From contig JASGFG010000048.1 of NCBI GenBank assembly GCA_047605605.1, positions 1 through 28,186 of the forward strand: a DNA stretch of 28,186 nucleotides. The letters run 5' to 3'. Of this stretch, positions 16,010-25,482 are shown one piece after another. Each line of letters opens with the position of its first letter. Positions within the stretch are counted from its first letter, which is position 1. The position numbers and the translations under genes are program-made. Origin of the DNA: JAATGA01 sp047605605. Lineage in GTDB: Bacteria > Pseudomonadota > Alphaproteobacteria > Rhodobacterales > Rhodobacteraceae. Below the pieces are notes generated by a model. The model had not been told where the DNA came from. It did no database searches and was given only the letters and a program-made list of their open reading frames with translations.

Positions 16010-18358
16010 ATGCTGAGCTTCGAGACCCCGCATGTCGAGGCGGATGGCGTGATCCTGTTTCCCGACCATGCCGACCCGCTGTTGTGGTATTACAGCGCCG
16101 GTGCGCCGCGCATCGCCATCGGGCCGGGGCGCAGGCCGATGTATGACCTCTGGGTCTATACCGAGGCCCTGGTGCATGATTTTCTGACCGGCACCCGCAT
16201 TCCCGACGAAATGGGCGGCGGGTTCCTGACGCTGGGCGTCAATTGCCGGCGGGACGACCGCGAGATGCGCGCCGCGCGCAGGGTCGCGGCCCAGTTGCGC
16301 AATGTCGACGACGACGCGATCCATCTGTCGCCCATCCCCTATACGGCGGGCAGCGCCAGCGTGATCGCGCTGGATGCCGCGCAGGGCGTGGCAGAACCCG
16401 CGGCCGCGGGCGATCCGAAGAAACGCTTCGTCACCTCGGTTCTGGGCGGGGGGACGCCCGCGCTGCTGGGAGATCTGCAATCCATCTTCTCGCTGTCGCT
16501 GTCCGACCGGGGGGCCGCCTTTCTGTCGGGAATGTTCGGCACCGGGGGAATGCCGGTCGGCGTGGTGTATGAACTGACCTATCAGGGCCTGTCGCCCGCC
16601 GTCGACGTGTCGGTCCATGCCGACATGACGAAACTGCGCAAGCGGTTCGAGGCGGGGCTTCAGGGGCAGGTGCAATGGTTCAAGGCCGACGTTTCGGCCG
16701 TGATCGACGATCTGCGCCAGTCGAACGATGTGCGGATCGACAGTTCCACCTTCATCGACAGCGATGCCGCGCGCGCCGCCGAGGAACGCGCCCTCGCGAT
16801 GTTCAAGGAAGACATCATCCAGCAGCTTTTCCGCCCGGCGCCCCCCGCCGCCCCGCAGCCGACTGCGGGCGAAAGTATCGGCCAGGCCATCGCCGCACTG
16901 GCGCGCACCGGAACCGGCGCTGCGGCAGGGGGCGCGGCGGGCGCCGCAGGGGCCGGCGGATCGCTGGGCCTGACGTTGAAGGTCCAGCAGGAAACCTCGC
17001 ATCTGACGGGCGATTATTCCTATCGCTCGCGGATGCCGGTGGCGCGCACCGATGCGCCGCAGGCGTTCCTGCAAACCATGATAGACCCGGCCGACCATGA
17101 CCGGCACACGACGGTCGTCAACCTTGGCACAGCCTCGGCCTTTTTCGACCGGGTCGAGGCCATCGTCTCGCTGCCCGAAGACCAGGTGTTCCGCGACCTG
17201 AACCTGCGGCAGGCGGTGGTCAGCGTGTCCTATGGCGAGGGCGATCCCGCCCGCGCGCCCGAGGCCAAGCCGCCGCTGGTCTGCGTGCCGGGGGGCGAGC
17301 GCAATCGTCGCCTGGCGTTCCAGCGGCAGGGCCGCGCCTCGATGGCGGTGGATTATGACATCACCTATGAGTTTGACGATCCGCCGGGCGCGACGGTGGA
17401 TGCGCACCGCTATCAGACGCCACGCCGCACTTCGGCCAGCCGGGCGATCATGGTCGATCCGATGGGCGACTTCGGCTATCGCGAGCTGCATCTGATGCCG
17501 GGCCGCATCCCCGAGGATGTGGCCGCCGTCGACATCGACGCCGCCTTCATCAGCGCGGATGGCGGGTTCACCGCGACTGAACGGTTCCGGCTGGGCGCAC
17601 CCTTCGACCGCCCGATGACGCAGGTGGCGCCGGGCGGGGCCGACTGGCCCGTCCGCACGGCAGATCGCGGCCAGGGGCGGTTCACCCTTGCCGAAACCTT
17701 CGTCTTCGGCGACGGCGCGCGCTTTGCCGCCCCCACGCGGCAGGTGGCCGATCTGACCCACATGGTCGATGCTCCGTTCGAGGGGATGCGCGAACTTCTG
17801 GTGCAGCCGAACGTCCTGTCCCCCAGCGTCGAGGCCATCGATGTCGAGGTGGACTATCGCGACCCCGGCGGCACCTATGCGCGGCGGTTCACGCGGACGT
17901 TCCAGCCGCCCTTTGCCTCGCACCAGTTCCGCTGGCCCATCCTGTCGCCCGACGCGCGCAAGGTTTCGGTCCGCGCCACCGTGCGCGAGGGGGGCATCAC
18001 CTCGGCCGGGGAATGGGAGGAAACCGAGGGTCCGACCATCGTGGTCGGCAACGATGCCGCCCGCCCGGTCGATCTGACGGTGCGGCTGATCGGCGGGCAG
18101 TTGGCCGACCTGGCCATCGACGGCGTTCTGGTCGAGGTGCGCGCGCCCGACGATACCGGCACCCCGGCGCTGACCGAACTGTTCTTCGCCCCCGGCGACA
18201 GCCTTCAGGCCGGCGTGCGCCTGATCAGCCGCCCCGGACAGCCCCTTTCGTTTGACTTCCGCACCCAGACCTTTCTTTCGGACGGCCAGACCCGCACCGC
18301 CGACTGGCAGACCCGCACCGGCAGCCAGCAGCTGATCCTTTCGCTTCGATCGCTTTGA
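16010..18358 (+). CDS. Cluster gene C: paralogue family member 3 with Gly/Ala-rich hinge
   Basis: 782 residues; ATG 13 nt after the gene B stop, with the site GGAGGG. N-terminal signatures are LLWYYSAGAPRI (24-35), MGGGFLTLGV (68-77) and IFSLSLSDRGAAFLSG ... VVYELTYQGLSPAVDVSVHAD (159-205), the clearest version of this block in the cluster. The helical segment (250-275) leads into a Pro-rich then Gly/Ala-rich hinge (about 275-320, including GAAAGGAAGAAGAGG), unlike the hinges of its paralogues. Beta-rich modules begin near 400, 503, 607 and 704, with linker DAPFEGMRELLVQP (587-600) that recurs as PFE..L in A and G. Two cysteines. Family and function not recognised. Confidence 0.8.
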   Translation: MLSFETPHVEADGVILFPDHADPLLWYYSAGAPRIAIGPGRRPMYDLWVYTEALVHDFLTGTRIPDEMGGGFLTLGVNCRRDDREMRAARRVAAQLRNVDDDAIHLSPIPYTAGSASVIALDAAQGVAEPAAAGDPKKRFVTSVLGGGTPALLGDLQSIFSLSLSDRGAAFLSGMFGTGGMPVGVVYELTYQGLSPAVDVSVHADMTKLRKRFEAGLQGQVQWFKADVSAVIDDLRQSNDVRIDSSTFIDSDAARAAEERALAMFKEDIIQQLFRPAPPAAPQPTAGESIGQAIAALARTGTGAAAGGAAGAAGAGGSLGLTLKVQQETSHLTGDYSYRSRMPVARTDAPQAFLQTMIDPADHDRHTTVVNLGTASAFFDRVEAIVSLPEDQVFRDLNLRQAVVSVSYGEGDPARAPEAKPPLVCVPGGERNRRLAFQRQGRASMAVDYDITYEFDDPPGATVDAHRYQTPRRTSASRAIMVDPMGDFGYRELHLMPGRIPEDVAAVDIDAAFISADGGFTATERFRLGAPFDRPMTQVAPGGADWPVRTADRGQGRFTLAETFVFGDGARFAAPTRQVADLTHMVDAPFEGMRELLVQPNVLSPSVEAIDVEVDYRDPGGTYARRFTRTFQPPFASHQFRWPILSPDARKVSVRATVREGGITSAGEWEETEGPTIVVGNDAARPVDLTVRLIGGQLADLAIDGVLVEVRAPDDTGTPALTELFFAPGDSLQAGVRLISRPGQPLSFDFRTQTFLSDGQTRTADWQTRTGSQQLILSLRSL

Positions 18359-18382
18359 CCCCTCTTTCCCGGAGGACCGCAC

Positions 18383-20833
18383 ATGTTGGATCTGAACACC
18401 CGTTTCGACCTGCTTGGGGTCACGCTTTACCGTGACGCCGACCAGAAGGAGGTTTTCTATTACCTGCCGCTGAACCCCACCATCCCGCGCGACGAGGCCG
18501 GGCTGATGTTCGACCTGATGCTGTATGAAAAGGGCGGCCAGCAACAGGATCTGGACGCGGGCGGGTTCCTGACCATGGCCATCGGCACCGGCCTTGGCGC
18601 GATGGAGCGCCCGCTTCTGCGCGAGTTGAAAAAGCAGTTCGGCGACCGGGCGCGGCTGACCTCGATCCCCTTTACCGAAGGGTCCGTGCGGCTGGCGGGC
18701 CTCGATACCGGCGTCGCCCCGGTGAACGAGGATGGGACGGGCCGCGCCAGCGATCCCGGCCCCGCAGGCATCCGGCTGGTCGAAAAGGTGTTCGGCACGG
18801 CCAGCCCCAACCTCGACGGCGACAACCGCGCGGTCTTTTCCCTGTCCCTGACCGAAGAGGGGGCCGCTTTTTTCGCCGACCTTCTGGAACAGGGCGCCGC
18901 CGCGCGCCCCCTGATCGCGATCTACGACCTGAAATACACCGGGCTGATGGAGGTCGAGAGCCTGAAGATCGAGATCGACTTTCAGCGCGTCTATGATTTC
19001 CTGCGCACCAGAATCGGCTTCAACGCCATCGTCGTCACGGGCGAGATCGACACTATCGTCGAGGAATTGCGCGACACCCAGTCGATCAGGATCGACGATA
19101 CCGTCCGCTCGCTGGACCTGTCCACGCCCGAGGCGATGAAGGAACGCCAGACCCGCATCGACGCGCTGGTCAAGGAACTGGCGACGGGGGCGTTCTTTGC
19201 CCCCTCGCTGACGATCGGCGACCCGGCAGTGAACGAGGCCGAGACCTTCGCCGCCACCGCGGCCGACCAATCGGGCGCGCTGTTCCGCCAGGGGATGCCT
19301 GCGGCCATCGCGCAGGTGATGGCGCAGAACGTCACCCGCAACGAACAGGCGCACGAGACCGACATCAACACCCCCGACCCCGAGCCGGGCGAAGGCACGC
19401 CCGCCCCCGCCGCCAATGCCAAGGTCGCGCAGACCAGTGCCGCCCTGGGAATGCCGCGCGCCACCTTCACCATGCGCCACCTGCAACAGCGCGAGTTGCG
19501 CAAGGTGACATACGACATGTCCCGCACCACCGCGATGAGCCGCAGCACCGGCCCGCAGAACCCGATCCTGTTCATGGGCGGCCCGCGCGAGATCCAGTCG
19601 CGCATCCACAAGATCAACCTGAACCACCCGTTCTTTGCGCGCCTGCGCATCGACGTGGATGCCGGCGGAACGGATTTTGCCGCCGAAGGCATCCGCGAGA
19701 TGACGGTGAACCTGCGCTATGGGCGCCGTGCCAACGGACAGCCCAGGGAAACCGCCGATGTCGTGCTGCGTTCTGCCACCGACCGGGCGAGTTTCGTCTT
19801 TGCCCGCGACAGTCTGGGCGCATCGACCTATGAATACCAGCTGACGGTGATCTATCGACCGGATTTCGGGCTGGGCGACCGGCGCACCACGATCACCGGC
19901 CCCTGGACCGGCAGCGAACAGCGCACCCTTTCGGTCACGCCCGCGATGGTTGCGCGGCGCGCGCCGCTGCGGCTGTCCCTGCCGATGGTCGTGCCGCCCG
20001 ATCTCGCCGAGGTGCGCGCCAGTGTCGCCTATGACGATGCCGAACACCTGATCGACGACCGCCGCAGCGTGGTCCTGAAACCCGGCGGCGGGGATGCCCT
20101 GCTGGACATCCGCTATGCCGATGGCAACGACGGGGTCACGATCGGCGGGCAGGCCGTCTTTACCGACGGGCGGACCGTGGCGCTGGCCGGGCTGCGCAGG
20201 CCCGACCCCGCCTCGGGCGCGCCCGACGATGTCGTGGTCCTGCCGGTGCCCGTGCGCCCGGCGCTGCGGTTCAGCGCGATCCTGTCCGACCCGCTGGACG
20301 AGCTTCGGTCCGTCGTGCTGGAGTATGAGGTGAAACAGGGCGGCACGCTGGTGGGCACTGCCGCGGTCGAACTGACCGAAGCGCTGGTCGCCTTGCCGGT
20401 CACCATGGTCCTTCCGGCCGAAACGCCGCCCCCCTCGGTTCGCCTGCGCGAGCGGCGCATCTTCGACAGCGGCGGGATCGAGACTACGCCGTTCCGCCCG
20501 CTGACCGACCTGACCGTGATCGCCGGCATCCCGGCCGAGGATGTGATGGAGGTCTCGGTGCAATATGTGGGCCCCGCGCTGGATACGTTGGGCCTTCAGG
20601 GAATGCTGGTGAGCCTGACCTATGCGGCGGCCGACGACGACCCCGAGTTCGACCAGTCGACCAGCCTGTTCATCGACGGCCGCGAGCCGCAGCGCTGGCT
20701 GGTCCGCCTGAAGGACAGGGCGCAGCGGCGGTTCCGCCACCAGACCACGCTGCTTCTGGCCGATGGCACCGACCGCGCCCTGCCCGAAATCGCCACCGAC
20801 AATCCCAAGGTCTTCCTGCGGCCCGCAACCTGA
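18383..20833 (+). CDS. Cluster gene D: paralogue family member 4, longest copy
   Basis: 816 residues; ATG preceded by GGAGG (7-8 nt) and 24 nt after gene C. N-terminal signatures are TLYRDADQKEVFYYLP (14-29), AGGFLTMAIGTG (59-70) and VFSLSLTEEGAAFFADLL ... IYDLKYTGLMEVESLKIEID (151-199). The long helical segment (245-320) ends in a Pro/acidic hinge (TPDPEPGEGTPAPAA, 330-344), followed by LQQRELR (367-373), a motif echoed in gene F (LRQREMR). INLNHPFFARLRIDVD (411-426) matches the AHPFFKRLEVDV of gene A. Beta-rich modules begin near 437, 540, 640 and 739. No cysteine, signal peptide or membrane helix. Function unknown. Confidence 0.8.
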   Translation: MLDLNTRFDLLGVTLYRDADQKEVFYYLPLNPTIPRDEAGLMFDLMLYEKGGQQQDLDAGGFLTMAIGTGLGAMERPLLRELKKQFGDRARLTSIPFTEGSVRLAGLDTGVAPVNEDGTGRASDPGPAGIRLVEKVFGTASPNLDGDNRAVFSLSLTEEGAAFFADLLEQGAAARPLIAIYDLKYTGLMEVESLKIEIDFQRVYDFLRTRIGFNAIVVTGEIDTIVEELRDTQSIRIDDTVRSLDLSTPEAMKERQTRIDALVKELATGAFFAPSLTIGDPAVNEAETFAATAADQSGALFRQGMPAAIAQVMAQNVTRNEQAHETDINTPDPEPGEGTPAPAANAKVAQTSAALGMPRATFTMRHLQQRELRKVTYDMSRTTAMSRSTGPQNPILFMGGPREIQSRIHKINLNHPFFARLRIDVDAGGTDFAAEGIREMTVNLRYGRRANGQPRETADVVLRSATDRASFVFARDSLGASTYEYQLTVIYRPDFGLGDRRTTITGPWTGSEQRTLSVTPAMVARRAPLRLSLPMVVPPDLAEVRASVAYDDAEHLIDDRRSVVLKPGGGDALLDIRYADGNDGVTIGGQAVFTDGRTVALAGLRRPDPASGAPDDVVVLPVPVRPALRFSAILSDPLDELRSVVLEYEVKQGGTLVGTAAVELTEALVALPVTMVLPAETPPPSVRLRERRIFDSGGIETTPFRPLTDLTVIAGIPAEDVMEVSVQYVGPALDTLGLQGMLVSLTYAAADDDPEFDQSTSLFIDGREPQRWLVRLKDRAQRRFRHQTTLLLADGTDRALPEIATDNPKVFLRPAT

Positions 20834-20843
20834 GGAGGGGAGC

Positions 20844-22445
20844 ATGACATTTGAAACCGACAGACAGCGCTTCATGTTCACCGCCGAAACCGCCGGGTCC
20901 GGGCTTTTCGGCAGCGGGGGCGGCGGCGCGGCCCAGCCGGTGGTGCCCATCCACCTTCAGAACAGGGTGGAGCCGCTGCTGATGGGTCCGGCCTATTTCG
21001 CCCGGCTGAAGGCCGCCATCGGCGCCCTGCCGACAGCAGGCGAGCCGGTGATCTATCTGGCCGGATGGTGGTTCACGCCGCTTTTCTCTCTGGACCAGAT
21101 GACCGGCGGGGCAGAGTTTGCCGCACTTCTGAAGGAAAAGGCCCGCGCGGGGGTCGATGTCCGGGTGCTGGGCTGGGTTCTGGCGCCGGAACTGATGTCG
21201 AACGCGCTGGTCCAGCAGCACGCGGCGGATGCCTTTCGGCCCAGCTATGGCACGATGCGGTTCATCAAGGAATTGCGCAGCGAGCCCGCCATCGCCGACA
21301 AGGCGGTGTGCAACATCCTGTCGCATCCCGCGGGGGCGGTGCATCTGAAGATGGCCATCGTCGGCAATGCCGACGGCATGACCGTATTCACCGGCGGGCT
21401 GGATTGCGTGAACGACCGGCACGACCCGATCTGGCGCGACGTGCAGCTGAAGCTGGACGGACCCGCCGCCCAGCCCGCCTTCGACTTCTACCGCGAGATG
21501 TGGAACGAGGTTCAGGGCCGCCCCGTCGCGCCGCTGTCCTTTTCGGTCACGCTGGGGGGCAAGGTCCATGCCATCCGGCTGGACAACCGCACCACCGCGA
21601 TGCCCGCACTGCCCACGCGGACCGGCATCGGCCGGGGCGCGGGGGGCACGGTCCATGCCCAATCGCTGCGCACTGTGCCGCAGTTCAACTTCCCCGAGCT
21701 TCTGGGCCTGTCGCCCGTGCCGCTGAACCAGAAGGTCGGCTTTGCCCCCGACGGAGCCTTCGACGTGGACCGCGGCTGGCGCGCGGCCATCGGCGGGGCG
21801 GAAAGCTATTACTACGTCGAGGATCAGATGCTGTCCTCGGCCTCGCTCTGCGACGCGCTGAACGCCCGGCTGCGGGAGGATGACGATTTCCGCGTCGTGC
21901 TGGTGACGGGCCGGTTCGATCCGAACGACCCGCCGAACGACGTGGGCGCCTGGACGCGGGCGCGGGCCCTGAACTTTCACCTGTTCCGCGCGCTGGACGC
22001 AGGCCAAAAGGCGCGGGTCGCCGTCTTCAACCACGCCGCCAAGGTCGTGCATTGCAAGATCGCCATCGCCGACGACAAATGGGCCTTTGTCGGCTCGCCC
22101 AACTTTTCCACCCGGTCGCAGTTCACCGATTTCGAGCATGGCTTCGCCTTCATGGACGAAAGCGGCGCCGCCGTTCCCGCCTTTCGCCAGCAGCTGTGGG
22201 ACAGTATCTTTGGCGCGGCGGAGCCCGATATGGCGGCGGCTCTGGCCCGGTGGTTCGCCATCCCCGAGGGCGGCACGCAGGGCGACCTGCAACGCGTGCG
22301 CCTGCCGGTGGCGGTGCCGAACCTCACCTCGCTGGAACGGCTGGCGGCGGATTCGCTGATGGAGGTGGACAGCCGCCAGATGTGGGGGACGGACCTGTTC
22401 GCCATGCTGGCGGGCGGCGCCCTTGGCATTCCGTTGGGATCGTGA
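20844..22445 (+). CDS. Cluster gene E: phospholipase D-superfamily protein
   Basis: 533 residues with two PLD half-domains, the fold of cardiolipin synthases and phospholipases D that act through a covalent phospho-histidine. HKD motif 2 is intact: HCKIAIADDKWAFVGSPN with His403, Lys405, Asp410, Gly417 and Asn420. Motif 1 is HLKMAIVG ... TGGLD (167-187): His167 and Lys169 are present, but the Asp expected at 174 is Gly. The following stretch (WRDVQLKLDGPAAQPAFDFY) is typical of the family. The N-terminus has a Gly/Ser-rich loop (18-30) but no signal peptide; activity on lipid, nucleic acid or other phosphodiesters cannot be decided. A very strong site (GAGGAGGGGAG) overlaps the gene D stop region, 10 nt before this ATG, so translation with D is probably coupled. 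Confidence 0.88.
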   Translation: MTFETDRQRFMFTAETAGSGLFGSGGGGAAQPVVPIHLQNRVEPLLMGPAYFARLKAAIGALPTAGEPVIYLAGWWFTPLFSLDQMTGGAEFAALLKEKARAGVDVRVLGWVLAPELMSNALVQQHAADAFRPSYGTMRFIKELRSEPAIADKAVCNILSHPAGAVHLKMAIVGNADGMTVFTGGLDCVNDRHDPIWRDVQLKLDGPAAQPAFDFYREMWNEVQGRPVAPLSFSVTLGGKVHAIRLDNRTTAMPALPTRTGIGRGAGGTVHAQSLRTVPQFNFPELLGLSPVPLNQKVGFAPDGAFDVDRGWRAAIGGAESYYYVEDQMLSSASLCDALNARLREDDDFRVVLVTGRFDPNDPPNDVGAWTRARALNFHLFRALDAGQKARVAVFNHAAKVVHCKIAIADDKWAFVGSPNFSTRSQFTDFEHGFAFMDESGAAVPAFRQQLWDSIFGAAEPDMAAALARWFAIPEGGTQGDLQRVRLPVAVPNLTSLERLAADSLMEVDSRQMWGTDLFAMLAGGALGIPLGS

Positions 22446-22453
22446 GGGCGGCG

Positions 22454-23158
22454 ATGCTGATCCTGGGATCCGCCTTTGCGCTTGCCGGCCGGCCCGGCGC
22501 CGTGCTGTTCCGCGACGATGCGGATCCGGGGGTGCTGCATGTCATGGCCCCGGATCTGGCGGTGGACCGGACCGGCGGACGCGAGGGGGCGCAGCTGACC
22601 GTCATGGGCCGCGGCCCGCGCGGGCGGGACGACGGCATCCTCGCCGCCTTCTGGACGCTGACGCTGGCCGCGACCCTGACCGAGGCGGATCGCCGCGCCC
22701 TCGCCGCCGCCCTGACGCCGCAGGGGGGCGCCAGCCCGCGCCTGCTTGCCGTCGAACAGGATCTGGCGCTGAACGTCACGCTGACCGGCGATCCGCCTGT
22801 CGCAGCCTCGGCGCGGGTGGCGGGCTGGCGCGGCGGGCCGGTGGTGCTGTCGGGCGATGCGACGGGACAGGCGGCGGCCGATCTGGCCCGTGCCTGGGCC
22901 GCGGGCCTGCCCCAGGCGCATTTGCACGCGGCCTTTACGCTGCGCGGGCTGGGCGATGCCCGCACCGCCTTGCAGGAAGAGACGGCTCTGGCGGTGCATC
23001 TGGTGGCGCCCGCCACCGCACGGATGGTGGTGTCCACCACCAGCCTGCGCCAGCGCGAGATGCGGGTGGAAAGCGCCGTCCTTCGCCGCGACGCGCCGCT
23101 GCGCCTTGACCGCGCGGCCCTGCGCCGCGCGACCACCATGGCAGGATTTTCAGACTAG
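22454..23158 (+). CDS. Cluster gene F: N-terminal-domain-only paralogue
   Basis: 234 residues, against 743-816 for its relatives. VLFRDDADPGVLHVM (17-31) aligns with VVYRDDEDPRRFYM of gene G. It also keeps a weak version of the second N-terminal block (LALNVTL ... GQAAADLARAWAAGLPQAHLHAAFTLRGL, about 104-166) and ends soon after LRQREMR (198-204), the motif that in gene D lies just before the beta modules. All four beta-rich modules are absent, with an ordinary stop and no downstream remnant, so it looks like a dedicated small subunit rather than a recent frameshift. ATG 22454 has GAGGG and starts 8 nt after gene E. No cysteine. The first residues (MLILGSAFALAG) are mildly hydrophobic but lack the basic start of a signal peptide. 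Confidence 0.75.
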   Translation: MLILGSAFALAGRPGAVLFRDDADPGVLHVMAPDLAVDRTGGREGAQLTVMGRGPRGRDDGILAAFWTLTLAATLTEADRRALAAALTPQGGASPRLLAVEQDLALNVTLTGDPPVAASARVAGWRGGPVVLSGDATGQAAADLARAWAAGLPQAHLHAAFTLRGLGDARTALQEETALAVHLVAPATARMVVSTTSLRQREMRVESAVLRRDAPLRLDRAALRRATTMAGFSD

Positions 23159-23196
23159 GGATTCAGCTTCGCTTTTCACGGAAAGGATTGTCGCAA

Positions 23197-25470
23197 ATGC
23201 TTTCGGTCTATGGCTCGATCACCGTCCCGGACGTTCCCGACGTGGTGGTCTATCGCGACGACGAAGACCCCCGGCGGTTCTACATGCTGTCGGGCAAGCC
23301 GCGCATCCTGCGCAGCGATCCGCGCGATCCGGCCAGCCCGCCGATCCTGGACCTGCTGGCCTATGTCAAGGATCTGGGCACCCTGCCCCCCGGCGGCGAC
23401 CCCGAGGTGGAACGCGGCCTACTGTCCATGACGGTCGGGCTGGAAATCAGCCAGTCCGACCAGCAGAAGATCCGCAGCTATCTGCGCGGGCTTCTGGCGC
23501 AGGAACAGGTGCATGGCTACCGCTTTCTCGGCATCCTCGTCCGGCCGGGCGAGCCGGTGCTGAGCTATCCGCCGCATTTCGTCGCCGGGACCGCCAGCGC
23601 CACCACCTTTGACGAGACCTTGCAGATCACCGCCCAGGGGCAAAGCCCGGCGATGGGGTCGGGGGTCAACAGCGCATCCTTCGGGTATCAGCTGACGCAG
23701 GCCGGCGCGCGGGTGATCCGCCAGGCGATGGAGGCGGGGGGCCTGCCCGTCCTGGTGCGGTATGAGGGGCTGAAGTTCGTCGCCCGCATCCCCGCCCTGA
23801 CCATCCGCATCCACGGCGACCGGAGGGAGTTCCTATCCCAGACCCGCAGCCGCGCGGTCCGGCGGCAGTTCACCCTTCATGCCGGGATCGTGGTGGTGCG
23901 GTGGGTCTGGTATCCGCCGCCCACGCTGTCGGTCTTTCGCGACGAATACCAGAGCCTGAAGATCGAGATCGACGACGGCGATTTCCGCGATGCCGACCCC
24001 TCGGACGACCTGTCGAAAAAGCTGGAGGAAATGGCGATGACCATCCTTCAGAACAACATCCTGCCGACCTTCTTCGAGCGCGCTATCCCGACCGAGGAGG
24101 AGGGCGACGACGAAAAGGGCAAGGGCTACTGGCTGCCCGACCAACAGACCACCGTGGAGGGCAAGGTCGATGTCACGATCAGCCGCCGCGACACCGTGCA
24201 GATCACCCATGCGGCCAACGGCGTGCTGTCCGGCCTGTCCCCGGACGACACCAGGGCCGCGATCCGTCTGGCCGATGCCAATGCGCCGAACATCCCGTTC
24301 CAGTGGGTGACGGTGGTGCCGAACCTGAACTTTGCGGTCGACCCGATCCAGTCGGTGGTCGTGCAGGTGGTCTATGACCAGATGGACGAGATCACCGGCC
24401 AGCGCCTGCGTCATGTGAAGGAAGTCGCCTTCCTGAAGGACGAGGGGCCGGTGCGCTTTGGCTTTCGGCTGGCGCAGGCGGCGGATGGCACGGCCAAGGG
24501 CGAATACGGGTTCCGCACCCGCGTGACCTTTCGCGGCAGCATGGCGACGGTCGAACATCCGCCCGGCGGCGGCCTGACGACCAGGACCGGCGAATATCTG
24601 GTGGTCAGCTATGCCCAGATGGGTCAGGTCAAGGTCGATCTGGTGCTGGCGCCGATGCCGCCCGAGGTCGCCTCGGTCGACGTGACGCTGGCCTATCCCG
24701 ATCCGGGCGTGCAGGGCGCGGTGCAGACCATCTCGCTGTCGCGCGACAGGCCGACGGCCAGCTGGCTGATCAACGTGGGCTCTGACGGGCCGCCCGCGCC
24801 CTATACGGTGACGCGGCTGTTCCGCATGGGCGACGGGTCGGCCCTGACGCTGCCGCCGGTGCAGGCGACGGGGCAGGTCTATACCGTCACCAGCCCGTTC
24901 GAGGCGCTGACCGAGACGACCTTTGTCGCGCGCGGGCTGGGCACCCAGGGGGTCGAGGCGATCTTTGTCACCGCGCTCTATCGCGATCCCGCGCACGACC
25001 TGCTGGAACGCGAGACGATGGTGCTGGATGCGGGCCGGCGCACCGCACCCTGGACGGTGCACCAGGTGGACAAGGACCTGACCGAGTTCAGCTATGAGGT
25101 GCGGGTAACACACGCGAACGGGTCGGATTCGGTTTCCACCCATACTGGCACGCTGGGTGCGGTGGTTCCGGTCGGCCCCTCGGGCAGCGATGCGATCGAG
25201 GTGGTGGTGGATGCGGGGCTGGCCGACTGGGCGCGCTTTGCCCGGATCATGGTCATGCTGGAATACAGCGACCCCGACAACGGCGTGCTGCTGCGCAAGA
25301 CCATGATCTTTTCGGAAACCGGCCCGCAGACCGACACCTGGACCGCGCTGATCGCCGATCCGGCCCGGCGGCGGTTCCGCTATACCGTCCGCCGCGTGGG
25401 CCGCGCCGCCGCCGATGACCAGAGCGAGCCGCCGGTCGACACCGACGACCCGCTGGTCGTGCTGCGCTGA
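23197..25470 (+). CDS. Cluster gene G: paralogue family member 5
   Basis: 757 residues. ATG 23197 gives MLSVYGSITV, matching paralogue starts; a TTG three codons upstream is too close to the AAGG site. N-terminal signatures are VVYRDDEDPRRFYML (17-31), GLLSMTVGLEI (74-84) and SFGYQLTQAGARVIR ... VLVRYEGLKFVARIPALTIRI (161-205). After helix 272-295 (ending in LPTFFERA) comes a charged hinge (TEEEGDDEKGKG, 299-310). Beta-rich modules begin near 384, 490, 584 and 680; the last is the clearest of the cluster (IMVMLEYSDPDNGVLLRK, with W715 and FRYTVRRVG). No cysteine, signal peptide or membrane helix. It starts 38 nt after gene F. Function unknown. Confidence 0.8.
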   Translation: MLSVYGSITVPDVPDVVVYRDDEDPRRFYMLSGKPRILRSDPRDPASPPILDLLAYVKDLGTLPPGGDPEVERGLLSMTVGLEISQSDQQKIRSYLRGLLAQEQVHGYRFLGILVRPGEPVLSYPPHFVAGTASATTFDETLQITAQGQSPAMGSGVNSASFGYQLTQAGARVIRQAMEAGGLPVLVRYEGLKFVARIPALTIRIHGDRREFLSQTRSRAVRRQFTLHAGIVVVRWVWYPPPTLSVFRDEYQSLKIEIDDGDFRDADPSDDLSKKLEEMAMTILQNNILPTFFERAIPTEEEGDDEKGKGYWLPDQQTTVEGKVDVTISRRDTVQITHAANGVLSGLSPDDTRAAIRLADANAPNIPFQWVTVVPNLNFAVDPIQSVVVQVVYDQMDEITGQRLRHVKEVAFLKDEGPVRFGFRLAQAADGTAKGEYGFRTRVTFRGSMATVEHPPGGGLTTRTGEYLVVSYAQMGQVKVDLVLAPMPPEVASVDVTLAYPDPGVQGAVQTISLSRDRPTASWLINVGSDGPPAPYTVTRLFRMGDGSALTLPPVQATGQVYTVTSPFEALTETTFVARGLGTQGVEAIFVTALYRDPAHDLLERETMVLDAGRRTAPWTVHQVDKDLTEFSYEVRVTHANGSDSVSTHTGTLGAVVPVGPSGSDAIEVVVDAGLADWARFARIMVMLEYSDPDNGVLLRKTMIFSETGPQTDTWTALIADPARRRFRYTVRRVGRAAADDQSEPPVDTDDPLVVLR

Positions 25471-25482
25471 GAGGGGGTCGGC

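Noticed and set aside
15752..20950. 1732-codon open frame antisense to genes B to E
   Set aside because: Same character: His/Gln/Arg/Gly-rich, no recognisable domain, spans four well-supported plus-strand genes. Remarkable for length but expected as a codon-bias shadow.
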